64,000 bases of DNA, taken from positions 663,737 to 727,736 of the forward strand of contig NZ_LN890328.1 in assembly GCF_001458595.1 (NCBI RefSeq), written 5' to 3'. Shown one piece after another: positions 56,296 to 64,000 of this stretch. The position numbers were made by a program, and so were the translations under genes. Within the stretch, counting starts at the first letter, position 1, and every line of letters starts with the position of its first letter. Under the pieces are notes generated by a model. The model was not told the DNA's origin, made no database searches, and worked only from the letters and a program-made list of their open reading frames with translations. The stretch is from Clostridium neonatale. Its GTDB lineage: Bacteria > Bacillota > Clostridia > Clostridiales > Clostridiaceae.

Positions 56296-57490
56296 AACTT
56301 TAACTGTAACAGAAGTAAGCAATTATATTAAACGAGTTATAGATAATGATTTTATTTTAGGCAATCTCTCTGTAAAAGGGGAGATTTCTAATTTAAAATT
56401 TCATAGTAGCGGTCATATTTATTTCTCTCTTAAAGACGAAAGCAGTAAAATAAATTGTGTTATGTTTAAAAGTAAGGCAATGTATTTAGATGTTGATTTA
56501 GAAGAAGGTATGCAAATTGTAGTTAAAGGAAAAGCTTCTATTTACCCTGCTACAGGAAGCATGCAGATCTATTGCGAAGAAATAAATAAGGAAGGTATAG
56601 GAGATCTCTTTATTAAATTTGAAAAGCTTAAAAAGAAACTTGAATCAAAAGGATACTTTGAATTTTATAATAAAAAAGAACTTCCTAAATATCCAAGACG
56701 TATAGGTGTTGTAACTTCACCTACAGGAGCTGCCATAAGAGATATAATTAATGTTATTAAGAGAAGAAATGGTATGGTGGATATAGTTTTATATCCAGCA
56801 AAGGTTCAAGGGATAGGAGCTTATAAAGAAATAATTGAAGGAATACAATATTTTAATGAAAAGAATAATGTTGACTTACTAATAGTAGGCCGTGGTGGCG
56901 GCTCAATAGAAGAACTTTGGAATTTCAACGAAGAAGCTTTAGCAGAAGCAGTCTATAATTCTAACCTTCCAATAATTTCAGCTGTGGGACATGAAGTGGA
57001 TTTTACTATATGTGATTTCGTAAGTGATGTTAGGGCGGCAACACCATCTCAAGGTGCAGAGATTGCTGTGCCACTTGAAAATGATATAAAACAGGAAATC
57101 GAGAGAATATCATTATATTTAGATGATACAATTTATAATAAAATTAAAAATTGCAAAAACGAGATTATTTCTATGGAAAGGATTTTAAAAATACATTCTC
57201 CTTTATCAAAGATAGAAAATTGCTATTTAGAAGTTGATAAACTTAAAGATAGACTGGATTTTGCATTGAAAACAAAGTTAAATACAGAGAAACAAAGGTT
57301 AGAAAGTTTAAATAGTTTATTAATAGCTCATAATCCTGTAAATGTACTTTCTAGAGGATATGCTATAATAGAAGATGATGATACCTTAATAAAAAGTAAA
57401 GAACAATTAAAAGAAGAAAAAAAATTAAAGATTACTTTTAAGGATGGAAAGATAGAAGGTAAATTTATGCCATCAGATAAGGAGTTTTAA
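56285..57490 (+). CDS. xseA: Exodeoxyribonuclease VII large subunit
   Basis: A 401-residue nuclease subunit. An N-terminal OB-fold (about 5-100, [26 protein letters not shown]) precedes the catalytic region with [32 protein letters not shown] and [29 protein letters not shown]. Exo VII degrades single-stranded DNA. The short C-terminal coiled region would hold XseB. It overlaps folD and precedes xseB by two bases. Confidence 0.97.
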   Translation: MNIKTLTVTEVSNYIKRVIDNDFILGNLSVKGEISNLKFHSSGHIYFSLKDESSKINCVMFKSKAMYLDVDLEEGMQIVVKGKASIYPATGSMQIYCEEINKEGIGDLFIKFEKLKKKLESKGYFEFYNKKELPKYPRRIGVVTSPTGAAIRDIINVIKRRNGMVDIVLYPAKVQGIGAYKEIIEGIQYFNEKNNVDLLIVGRGGGSIEELWNFNEEALAEAVYNSNLPIISAVGHEVDFTICDFVSDVRAATPSQGAEIAVPLENDIKQEIERISLYLDDTIYNKIKNCKNEIISMERILKIHSPLSKIENCYLEVDKLKDRLDFALKTKLNTEKQRLESLNSLLIAHNPVNVLSRGYAIIEDDDTLIKSKEQLKEEKKLKITFKDGKIEGKFMPSDKEF

Positions 57491-57492
57491 TT

Positions 57493-57714
57493 ATGGCTAA
57501 AAAGGAAAGCTATGAAGAAATGATGAATAAACTTCAAGTTATACTTGAAAACTTAGAAAGGGATACATATAATCTTGAAGATGCTATGAAATCATATGAA
57601 GAAGGCGTTAAACTTGTAAATAAAATTTACAAGACACTAGATTCATATGAAGGCAAAATTTCTGTAATAAAAGAAGAAAAAGAAATGGAGTTTAAAGATA
57701 GTGATAGAGATTAA
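57493..57714 (+). CDS. xseB: Exodeoxyribonuclease VII small subunit
   Basis: A 73-residue helical protein with the typical [37 protein letters not shown]. Several XseB copies bind one XseA. It starts two bases after xseA (GGAGT ribosome site) and overlaps ispA by 14 bases. Confidence 0.96.
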   Translation: MAKKESYEEMMNKLQVILENLERDTYNLEDAMKSYEEGVKLVNKIYKTLDSYEGKISVIKEEKEMEFKDSDRD

Positions 57715-58573
57715 TGCTTTAATAGATGAAATTAATATATATTTAGAAAATTATTTCAAAGAAAAGGGCACCTATAATAAAATTATATATGATGCTTCAA
57801 GCTATAGTCTAAATATCGGAGGAAAAAGGATAAGACCTCTTTTACTTATGTTGTCTTATTACATATATAAAGAAGAATATAAGAGTGTAATTGAAATGGC
57901 AGCAGCTATAGAAATGATACATACATACTCATTAATACATGATGATCTTCCTTGCATGGATAATGATGATTTAAGACGTGGAAAACCAACAAATCACAAG
58001 GTTTTTGGAGAAAATATCGCAGTTCTTGCTGGAGATAGCTTGTTAAATGAAGCTATGATTATTATGATGAAATATTCATTAGAGCATTCTAAGAATGCGT
58101 TAAAAGCATCTTATGAAATTGCAAAAGCAGCAGGTGCAGAAGGTATGATTGGTGGGCAGGTTGTTGATGTTATTTCTGAAGGAAAAAAGATTTCTAAAGA
58201 TGAACTTGAATATATGCATTTAAATAAGACCGGGGCTTTAATAAAATCTTCAATATTAGGAGGTGCAACACTTGCAGATGCGCCTGAAAATGATTTGAAA
58301 TTATTAAATAAATATGGAGAAAAATTAGGATTAGTTTTTCAAATAAAAGATGATATTTTAGACGTTGTGGGAAACACTAATATACTAGGGAAAAATGTTC
58401 ATGCTGATGAAGAAAATAATAAAACTAATTTTATTACAGTATATGGACTTGAAAAATGTGAAGAATTATGCAAAGATTTAACAGAGGAGTGTATAAGTAT
58501 ACTTAAAGATTTAAGTGTTGATACAAGTTGCCTCATTAACTTAACAAAAAAATTGTTAGATAGAGAAAAATAA
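57701..58573 (+). CDS. ispA: Polyprenyl (farnesyl) diphosphate synthase
   Basis: A 290-residue trans-prenyltransferase. The first aspartate motif is [14 protein letters not shown] and the second is [19 protein letters not shown] and GDSLLNEA are conserved. It joins isopentenyl to dimethylallyl/geranyl diphosphate for undecaprenyl lipid and other isoprenoids. It begins at GTG 57701 within xseB. The 16-base gap to dxs leaves no space for an OLE RNA, which sits at this locus in some other Bacillota. Confidence 0.94.
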   Translation: MIEINALIDEINIYLENYFKEKGTYNKIIYDASSYSLNIGGKRIRPLLLMLSYYIYKEEYKSVIEMAAAIEMIHTYSLIHDDLPCMDNDDLRRGKPTNHKVFGENIAVLAGDSLLNEAMIIMMKYSLEHSKNALKASYEIAKAAGAEGMIGGQVVDVISEGKKISKDELEYMHLNKTGALIKSSILGGATLADAPENDLKLLNKYGEKLGLVFQIKDDILDVVGNTNILGKNVHADEENNKTNFITVYGLEKCEELCKDLTEECISILKDLSVDTSCLINLTKKLLDREK

Positions 58574-58589
58574 TAAAGGAAATGGTATT

Positions 58590-60443
58590 ATGAAGTTATT
58601 AGATAAGTTAAGTTTCCCAGAAGATCTGAAAAAACTTAATGATAAAGAATACGTGACTCTAAGTGAGGAAATTAGGGAATTCTTAATAGACAGTGTTTCA
58701 AAAACAGGTGGACACTTGGCATCTAATTTAGGCGTTGTAGAACTTACATTAAGTATGTTTAAGGCATTTGATTTTAAAAAGGATAAAGTAATTTTTGATG
58801 TTGGGCATCAAAGTTATGTATATAAAATTCTAACAGGTAGAAAAGAAGGATTTAAAAAGTTAAGGCAATATGATGGGATGAGTGGTTTCCCAAAAAGAAA
58901 TGAAAGTAAGTATGATTTTTTTAATACTGGACATAGTAGCACTTCAATTTCAGCAGCCCTTGGAATTGCACGTGCAAGAGATTTAAATAATGAAGATTAC
59001 AATGTTATAGCTGTTATTGGAGATGGCGCACTGACTGGTGGTATGGCTCTTGAGGCACTCAATGATGTCGGATTTAATAAAACTAAACTCATAATAATAT
59101 TAAATGATAATCAAATGTCTATTTCTAAAAATGTAGGAGGGCTTTCAAAATATCTGAATAATATAAGGATGGCACCTAAGTACAATAAATTAAAGACAGA
59201 CATAAATGCTTCTCTTGAACATAGTGAAATAGGAAAGAATATTGCTGGAAAAATATCTAAAGTTAAAGATAGCATAAAACAGCTAGTTGTACCATCAATG
59301 TTGTTTGAAAATATGGGAGTAAAGTATATAGGCCCAATTGATGGTCATGATATAAGTACTATGGCTGATGTTTTATGTAAAGCAAAAGAGGTTGAAGGAC
59401 CAGTAATAATACATACAATAACCCAAAAAGGAAAAGGGTATGCTTTAGCTGAAGAAAGTCCAATAAAATATCATGGAGTAGGTCCATTTAATCTAGATAG
59501 TGGAGAAATGATAGCTTCTCAGAAAAATAGTTATTCGAAAGCATTTGGAACTGCACTTATAAAGTTAAGTGAAGAAAATAAAAAAATCGTAGCTATTACT
59601 GCAGCTATGCCAGAAGGAACAGGACTTAGTTGTTATGCAAAAAAATTTAAAAATAGAATATTTGATGTTGGAATAGCAGAAGAACATGCAGTAACTATGG
59701 CTGCTGGAATGGCTAGCAATGGTTTAAAACCTATTGTTGCTATTTATTCTACATTTTTGCAAAGAGCATATGATCAAATAATACATGATGTATGTCTTCA
59801 AAATCTACCGGTAGTTTTTGCAATAGACAGAGCAGGAATAGTTGGAGAAGATGGTGAAACTCATCAGGGAATAATGGATGTTTCATTTCTTTCTACAATA
59901 CCTAATATGACAATAATTCAACCAAAGTGTTTAGGCGAAGTCCATATGTTATTAAAATACGCATTAAGTTTGAATAAACCTGTTGCTATAAGATATCCAA
60001 GAGGTGGAGATCTTATAAATACTTTAGAACCACTAAAAGATATTAAAGAAGGTAGGTGGGAGTTAATTTCTAAGGGAAATAAGGTTTGTGTTATTGCAGG
60101 TGGAAGAATGCTTCAACATGCTAAAAAAGCTTCAGATATGCTATATGAAAAAGGTGTAAATGTAGATCTAATAAATGCTACATTTATTAAACCCATAGAT
60201 GAAGAAATGCTAGATAGAATTGCTCAAAAGGAATATAATATATTAATAATAGAAGACAACATGCTTCAAGGTGGATTAGGTAGTGCAATAACTGATTATT
60301 TAAGCAAGACTAATTTTAATAAAAAGGTAAAATGTCTTGGATATGAAGATTTTGTACATCAGGGTAATTTAGATATATTATACAAAATGCATAAATTAGA
60401 TTTTGAGAATATAAGCAAAGAGATTTTAGCACTTTATGATTAA
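58590..60443 (+). CDS. dxs: 1-deoxy-D-xylulose-5-phosphate synthase
   Basis: A 617-residue TPP enzyme that makes DXP from pyruvate and glyceraldehyde-3-phosphate, the first MEP-pathway step. The TPP motif is GDGALTGGMALEALNDVG with NDNQMSIS, the catalytic glutamate region is VGIAEEHAVTMAAGMA, and FDVGHQSYVYKILTGR is conserved at the N-terminus. The C-terminal transketolase domain is complete. AAAGGAAATGG precedes the ATG. It pairs with ispA in isoprenoid supply. Confidence 0.97.
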   Translation: MKLLDKLSFPEDLKKLNDKEYVTLSEEIREFLIDSVSKTGGHLASNLGVVELTLSMFKAFDFKKDKVIFDVGHQSYVYKILTGRKEGFKKLRQYDGMSGFPKRNESKYDFFNTGHSSTSISAALGIARARDLNNEDYNVIAVIGDGALTGGMALEALNDVGFNKTKLIIILNDNQMSISKNVGGLSKYLNNIRMAPKYNKLKTDINASLEHSEIGKNIAGKISKVKDSIKQLVVPSMLFENMGVKYIGPIDGHDISTMADVLCKAKEVEGPVIIHTITQKGKGYALAEESPIKYHGVGPFNLDSGEMIASQKNSYSKAFGTALIKLSEENKKIVAITAAMPEGTGLSCYAKKFKNRIFDVGIAEEHAVTMAAGMASNGLKPIVAIYSTFLQRAYDQIIHDVCLQNLPVVFAIDRAGIVGEDGETHQGIMDVSFLSTIPNMTIIQPKCLGEVHMLLKYALSLNKPVAIRYPRGGDLINTLEPLKDIKEGRWELISKGNKVCVIAGGRMLQHAKKASDMLYEKGVNVDLINATFIKPIDEEMLDRIAQKEYNILIIEDNMLQGGLGSAITDYLSKTNFNKKVKCLGYEDFVHQGNLDILYKMHKLDFENISKEILALYD

Positions 60444-60454
60444 AGGAGATAAAT

Positions 60455-61264
60455 ATGGCTGGAAAAAAAGAAAGACTTGATGTACTTTTAGTAGAAAAAA
60501 ATATAATTTCTTCCAGGGAAAAAGCAAAAGCTTGTATAATGGAAGGAAAAGTATATGTAGATGGACAAAAAGTAGATAAAGCAGGTGAAAAGGTAAATAG
60601 TGATGCTAACATAGAATATAGAGGAGATACTTTAAAATATGTTAGCAGGGGTGGCCTTAAACTTGAAAAAGCAATGAATGAATATGATATATCTTTAGAG
60701 AATAAAGTCTGTATGGATATAGGAGCATCAACAGGTGGTTTTACGGATTGTATGCTTCAAAATGGTGCATGTAAGGTTTTTTCAGTTGATGTAGGATATG
60801 GACAGTTCGCATGGAAACTTAGAACTGATGAGAGAGTTGTTTGCATGGAAAGAACTAATATAAGATATGTTACTCCTGATGATATTGGGGAACTTTTAGA
60901 TTTTGCATCTATTGATGTATCATTTATATCACTTAAAAAAATAATGCCTGCAACATTGAATTTATTAAAGGAAAGCGGAGAAGTTGTGGCACTTATAAAA
61001 CCACAATTTGAAGCAGGGCGTGAAAAGGTCGGGAAAAAAGGTGTTGTACGTGAAAAAGAAACACATAAAGAAGTTGTATATGGAATAGTTGATTATTTAC
61101 TAGAACAAGATTTAAATGTTTTAGGTGTAAATTATTCACCAATTAAAGGACCGGAAGGAAATAGAGAATACCTTGTTTATTTTACAAAAGATAAAGCGAA
61201 GATAAGTGAGTTTAAAAGAGAAGATGTAGAAAGTGTGGTAGAAGCATCACATATAGAAATCTAA
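60455..61264 (+). CDS. tlyA: TlyA-type rRNA 2'-O-methyltransferase
   Basis: A 269-residue protein with an N-terminal S4 domain (about 5-65, RLDVLLVEKNIISSREKAKACIMEGKVYVDG) and an FtsJ-like SAM domain with MDIGASTGGFTDCMLQNG and a KPQFEAGR motif. TlyA proteins 2'-O-methylate 16S and/or 23S rRNA; older names call them hemolysins. The synteny equals B. subtilis yqxC before ahrC-recN. AAAGGAG precedes the ATG. Confidence 0.94.
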   Translation: MAGKKERLDVLLVEKNIISSREKAKACIMEGKVYVDGQKVDKAGEKVNSDANIEYRGDTLKYVSRGGLKLEKAMNEYDISLENKVCMDIGASTGGFTDCMLQNGACKVFSVDVGYGQFAWKLRTDERVVCMERTNIRYVTPDDIGELLDFASIDVSFISLKKIMPATLNLLKESGEVVALIKPQFEAGREKVGKKGVVREKETHKEVVYGIVDYLLEQDLNVLGVNYSPIKGPEGNREYLVYFTKDKAKISEFKREDVESVVEASHIEI

Positions 61265-61280
61265 TTTCTGTGGAGGGGCT

Positions 61281-62135
61281 ATGAAAAATATAGGAATTGC
61301 AATAAATCCTTCAAAAGATAAGGATAGTACAATACTCAATATGGTAGTTGATAAGCTTAGAGAGAAGTTTAATTTAGATAACATACATATTTTTAATTGT
61401 TTTGATATAGATAAGCAGGAAATAAGCAACATTGATTTACTTGTAGTTCTTGGAGGCGATGGAACACTCCTTGGAATTGCAAGAAATTTAAAAGAAGATT
61501 TTAAAGGTGCAATTCTTGGAATAAATATTGGAAATTTGGGGTTTTTATCAAGTGTGGATATATCAGATATAGATAAAGCACTTACAAAACTTGAAGAAGG
61601 AAGCTATAGGATAGTAGACAGGATGCTTTTAAGTGCACATATAATGTGTGATTCCAAAGTAGAAAAATTTAAAGCTTTAAATGATATAGTTTTAGCAAGA
61701 GGAACATTATCAAGAATGGTTAAATTTAAGATATATGTTGATGGTAATTTGTATTCAACATTTAAAGGTGATGGACTTATAATTGCAACGCCTACAGGCT
61801 CTACAGCATACTCATTTTCTGCAGGAGGTCCTTTTATTTATCCAGATTTAGAACTAATAACCATAACTCCTATATGTCCTCATACAAAAAGTATGCAGAC
61901 AATTGTATTAAAAGGTGATAGTATAATTGAAATATATGCAGAAAATGGAGAAGAAAAAATATTTTTAACAGTAGATGGTCAAAAAGCTATTGAGGTGAAT
62001 CAAAAAAATTCGGTTAAAATAAGTAAATATGAAAAGAAAGTTAAATTACTTTTATTTGACGACTATGATTACTTTAAAGTTTTGAGAAGCAAGATTTTAA
62101 ATAACTCTAAAGAATGTGATGGTGATGAAATTTGA
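61281..62135 (+). CDS. nadK: NAD kinase
   Basis: A 284-residue ATP-NAD kinase. The family signature GGDGTLLG contains the catalytic D60, and [14 protein letters not shown] and [16 protein letters not shown] follow in order. It phosphorylates NAD to NADP. GGAGGGG precedes the ATG. The stop overlaps the argR start (TTGA), so the two are coupled. Confidence 0.96.
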   Translation: MKNIGIAINPSKDKDSTILNMVVDKLREKFNLDNIHIFNCFDIDKQEISNIDLLVVLGGDGTLLGIARNLKEDFKGAILGINIGNLGFLSSVDISDIDKALTKLEEGSYRIVDRMLLSAHIMCDSKVEKFKALNDIVLARGTLSRMVKFKIYVDGNLYSTFKGDGLIIATPTGSTAYSFSAGGPFIYPDLELITITPICPHTKSMQTIVLKGDSIIEIYAENGEEKIFLTVDGQKAIEVNQKNSVKISKYEKKVKLLLFDDYDYFKVLRSKILNNSKECDGDEI

Positions 62136-62584
62136 AATCAAAAAGACATGCGAAAATATTAGAAATAATAGGAACTAGAGAAATTGAAACTCAAGAAGAA
62201 TTAGCAGAGGCACTAAAAGAAGAAGGATTTGATATAACACAAGCAACAGTTTCTAGAGATATTAAAAATTTAAAACTTATAAAAATGCAATCAGCTAGTG
62301 GAAAATCTAAGTATGTTGTTTCTTCAGGAGAGCAAAAAAATATTATAGATAGATTAAGTAATATTTTATCAAACACTGTTCTTTCTGTAGAGAATATAGA
62401 TAAAATGATTATTGTAAAAACAATAACAGGATCAGGTCCAATAACAGCAGAAGCAATAGATCAGCTTGAAAATGCGGATATTGCTGGAACTGTTGCAGGA
62501 GATAATACTATTTTTATCATGGTAAGAACTCTTGAAGGTGCTGAGCAATTAGCATCTAGAATAAGAAGTAGAATATCATTGTAA
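62132..62584 (+). CDS. argR: Arginine repressor ArgR/AhrC
   Basis: A 150-residue regulator. The winged-helix N-terminus (about 1-70) has [33 protein letters not shown]. The C-terminal hexamerisation and arginine-binding domain has [29 protein letters not shown]. It controls arginine biosynthesis and catabolism. The start is TTG 62132, overlapping nadK by four bases. Position before recN is conserved in Bacillota. Confidence 0.96.
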   Translation: MKSKRHAKILEIIGTREIETQEELAEALKEEGFDITQATVSRDIKNLKLIKMQSASGKSKYVVSSGEQKNIIDRLSNILSNTVLSVENIDKMIIVKTITGSGPITAEAIDQLENADIAGTVAGDNTIFIMVRTLEGAEQLASRIRSRISL

Positions 62585-62602
62585 ATCTAAAGGTGGGGTT
62601 AA

Positions 62603-64000
62603 ATGCTAATTCAGTTAAACATTAAAAATTTTGCATTGATAGAAGAAATGACAATTGATTTTAGCGAAGGTTTTAATATTCTTTCAGGTGAAACTGGCGC
62701 AGGTAAGTCTATTATGATAGATGCTATAGATTTTGTTCTTGGAGGAAAATTTTCTAAGAGTCTAATTAGAACTGGCAAAGAAAGAACCTATGTTGAAGCT
62801 TTGTTTACGATAGAAAATGATAGTATAAAAAAGATATTAGAAGAACTGGATATAGAATATGATGATATTGTTATTGTAAGTCGCGAAAGTCATCAAAATG
62901 GTAAAAATCTTATAAAAATAAATGGAAAAAGCTTTATTACATCACAACTTAGAAAGCTTGGATGTAAACTATTAGATATACATGGACAACATCAAAATGC
63001 AGATTTGCTTCAAAGAGCAACACATATAGTTCAATTAGATGATTTTATTGGTGAATCAATATATGATATAATTAAAAAATTTACATTTGAAAAAGAAAAG
63101 CTCTTAGAAGTTCAAGATAAAATAAAAAGAATTGAAGGTAATGAAGACAGGGAAAAATTATTAGACTATTTAAAATTTCAAATTGAAGATATAGAAAAAG
63201 CAAAATTAAAAGAAAATGAAGAGGAAAATTTAAAAGAAGAATATAATATATTAGCAAACGCAGAAAAGATAAATAATGCTTTGCTTTCGGCTCATAATTT
63301 GCTTAATAATAATGAAGAATTTACAGTTATAAATTCTCTTTCAAAAGTTTTACATGAACTTTCAAGTATAGAAAATCATTTTGAGAAAATTAAAAGTAAT
63401 AAGGAATCAATTGAAGGTGCGTTTTATACACTAGAAGAATGTTCTCGTGAGATACGTGATATGGCTGAAGAGATTGTATTTGATAATGATGAGTTAGAAA
63501 AAGTTAATAGCAGAATATATGAAATTAATCAATATAAGAAAAAATATGCGCCGAGTATTCCAGAGATTCTTGAATATCATGAAAAGATAAAAAGGGAATA
63601 TGATGAAATAATTAATTCAGAGAAGATAATAAAAGAATTAAAGGAAAAAGAACTTATAATAATAAATAAGATGAAGGAGATTTCATTAAAACTTCATGAA
63701 ATAAGAAGTAAAAAGGCTAAAGAATTGCAAGAAAATATATTAAGTGAATTGAAATTTGTAGGCTTGGAAAAATCTAGGATGGAAATAAGGGTTGAAATAA
63801 AAGATAATTTTAATGAACGCGGTTTTGATGAAGTTACATTTTTTATCTCAACAAACCCTGGAGAACCGCTTATGCCACTTGAAAAAGTCCTTTCAGGTGG
63901 AGAACTTTCAAGGATAATGCTGGCTCTTAAATGTGTTTTTGCGGAAAAGGATAAAATTCCAACATTAATTTTCGATGAAATTGATACTGGAATAAGTGGA
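62603..64000 (+). CDS. recN: DNA repair protein RecN (cut by window end)
   Basis: The first 466 codons of an SMC-like ATPase, truncated only by the window edge; full RecN is about 560 residues. The Walker A is SGETGAGKSIMIDAIDF near residue 30. A central coiled coil follows, and the signature LSGGELSRIMLALK and Walker B IFDEIDTGISG lie at the end of the window. RecN acts early at DNA double-strand breaks. ATG 62603 has AGGTGGGG before it. Confidence 0.95.
   Translation, partial: MLIQLNIKNFALIEEMTIDFSEGFNILSGETGAGKSIMIDAIDFVLGGKFSKSLIRTGKERTYVEALFTIENDSIKKILEELDIEYDDIVIVSRESHQNGKNLIKINGKSFITSQLRKLGCKLLDIHGQHQNADLLQRATHIVQLDDFIGESIYDIIKKFTFEKEKLLEVQDKIKRIEGNEDREKLLDYLKFQIEDIEKAKLKENEEENLKEEYNILANAEKINNALLSAHNLLNNNEEFTVINSLSKVLHELSSIENHFEKIKSNKESIEGAFYTLEECSREIRDMAEEIVFDNDELEKVNSRIYEINQYKKKYAPSIPEILEYHEKIKREYDEIINSEKIIKELKEKELIIINKMKEISLKLHEIRSKKAKELQENILSELKFVGLEKSRMEIRVEIKDNFNERGFDEVTFFISTNPGEPLMPLEKVLSGGELSRIMLALKCVFAEKDKIPTLIFDEIDTGISG

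Noticed and set aside
58560..58600. Search for an OLE RNA between ispA and dxs
   Set aside because: OLE RNA (about 600 nt) occupies this locus in some Bacillota, but here only 16 bases separate ispA and dxs.

Overview
The window is AT-rich chromosomal DNA of a spore-forming Clostridium (Bacillota). The evidence is the complete spoIIIA operon, ytxC, spoVD and divIVA, low-GC codon use, TTG, GTG and ATT starts, Gram-positive synteny (ytxC-infC-rpmI-rplT; spoU methylase-pheST; mraZ-rsmH-ftsL-spoVD; sepF-ylmG-ylmH-divIVA; nusB-folD-xseAB-ispA-dxs-tlyA-nadK-argR-recN), and T-box, L20-leader and c-di-GMP RNA leaders. It resembles the saccharolytic or solventogenic Clostridium sensu stricto group. 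I cannot name a species from sequence alone.

Layout. 1-5.3 kb: a PucR-type regulator divergent from an aminotransferase / iron alcohol dehydrogenase / aminotransferase operon, probably for omega-amino acid or diamine use. 5.3-7.1 kb: a c-di-GMP riboswitch before a CheY-like protein, then tRNA-Cys and a DUF6873-type gene on the minus strand. 7.3-9.5 kb: ytxC, then infC-rpmI-rplT behind an L20-type leader, with an ATT start for infC. 9.6-16.8 kb: a Trk/Ktr potassium system, an rRNA methylase, and a T-box before pheS-pheT. pheS and pheT are separated by a 592-nt gap holding an 8-bp tandem repeat and a strongly structured, unassigned element. 17-32.4 kb: the division and cell-wall (dcw) cluster, from mraZ to divIVA. 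32.5-40.2 kb: rluD, pyrR, an RNA methylase, an RpiR regulator, rqcH (minus), dapF and a lipoprotein.

40.2-46.4 kb is the most unusual part. Two diverged tandem copies of a terminator-ended, probably structured RNA unit precede a compact type IV pilus/pseudopilus operon: ATPase, platform, four prepilin-like proteins and three small accessory proteins. 46.5-49.2 kb: efp and a CD1247-type zinc-ribbon protein, then an intact IS1182-like element that has split and duplicated a terminator hairpin. 49.3-54.4 kb: spoIIIAA-AH. 54.5-64 kb: asp23, nusB, folD, xseA, xseB, ispA, dxs, tlyA, nadK, argR and recN, the last cut by the window edge.

Most of the window is conserved housekeeping sequence. The parts worth following up are the structured gap between pheS and pheT, the tandem RNA pair upstream of the pilus operon, the divergent pilus operon itself, the IS insertion in the terminator, and the riboswitch-controlled cheY.
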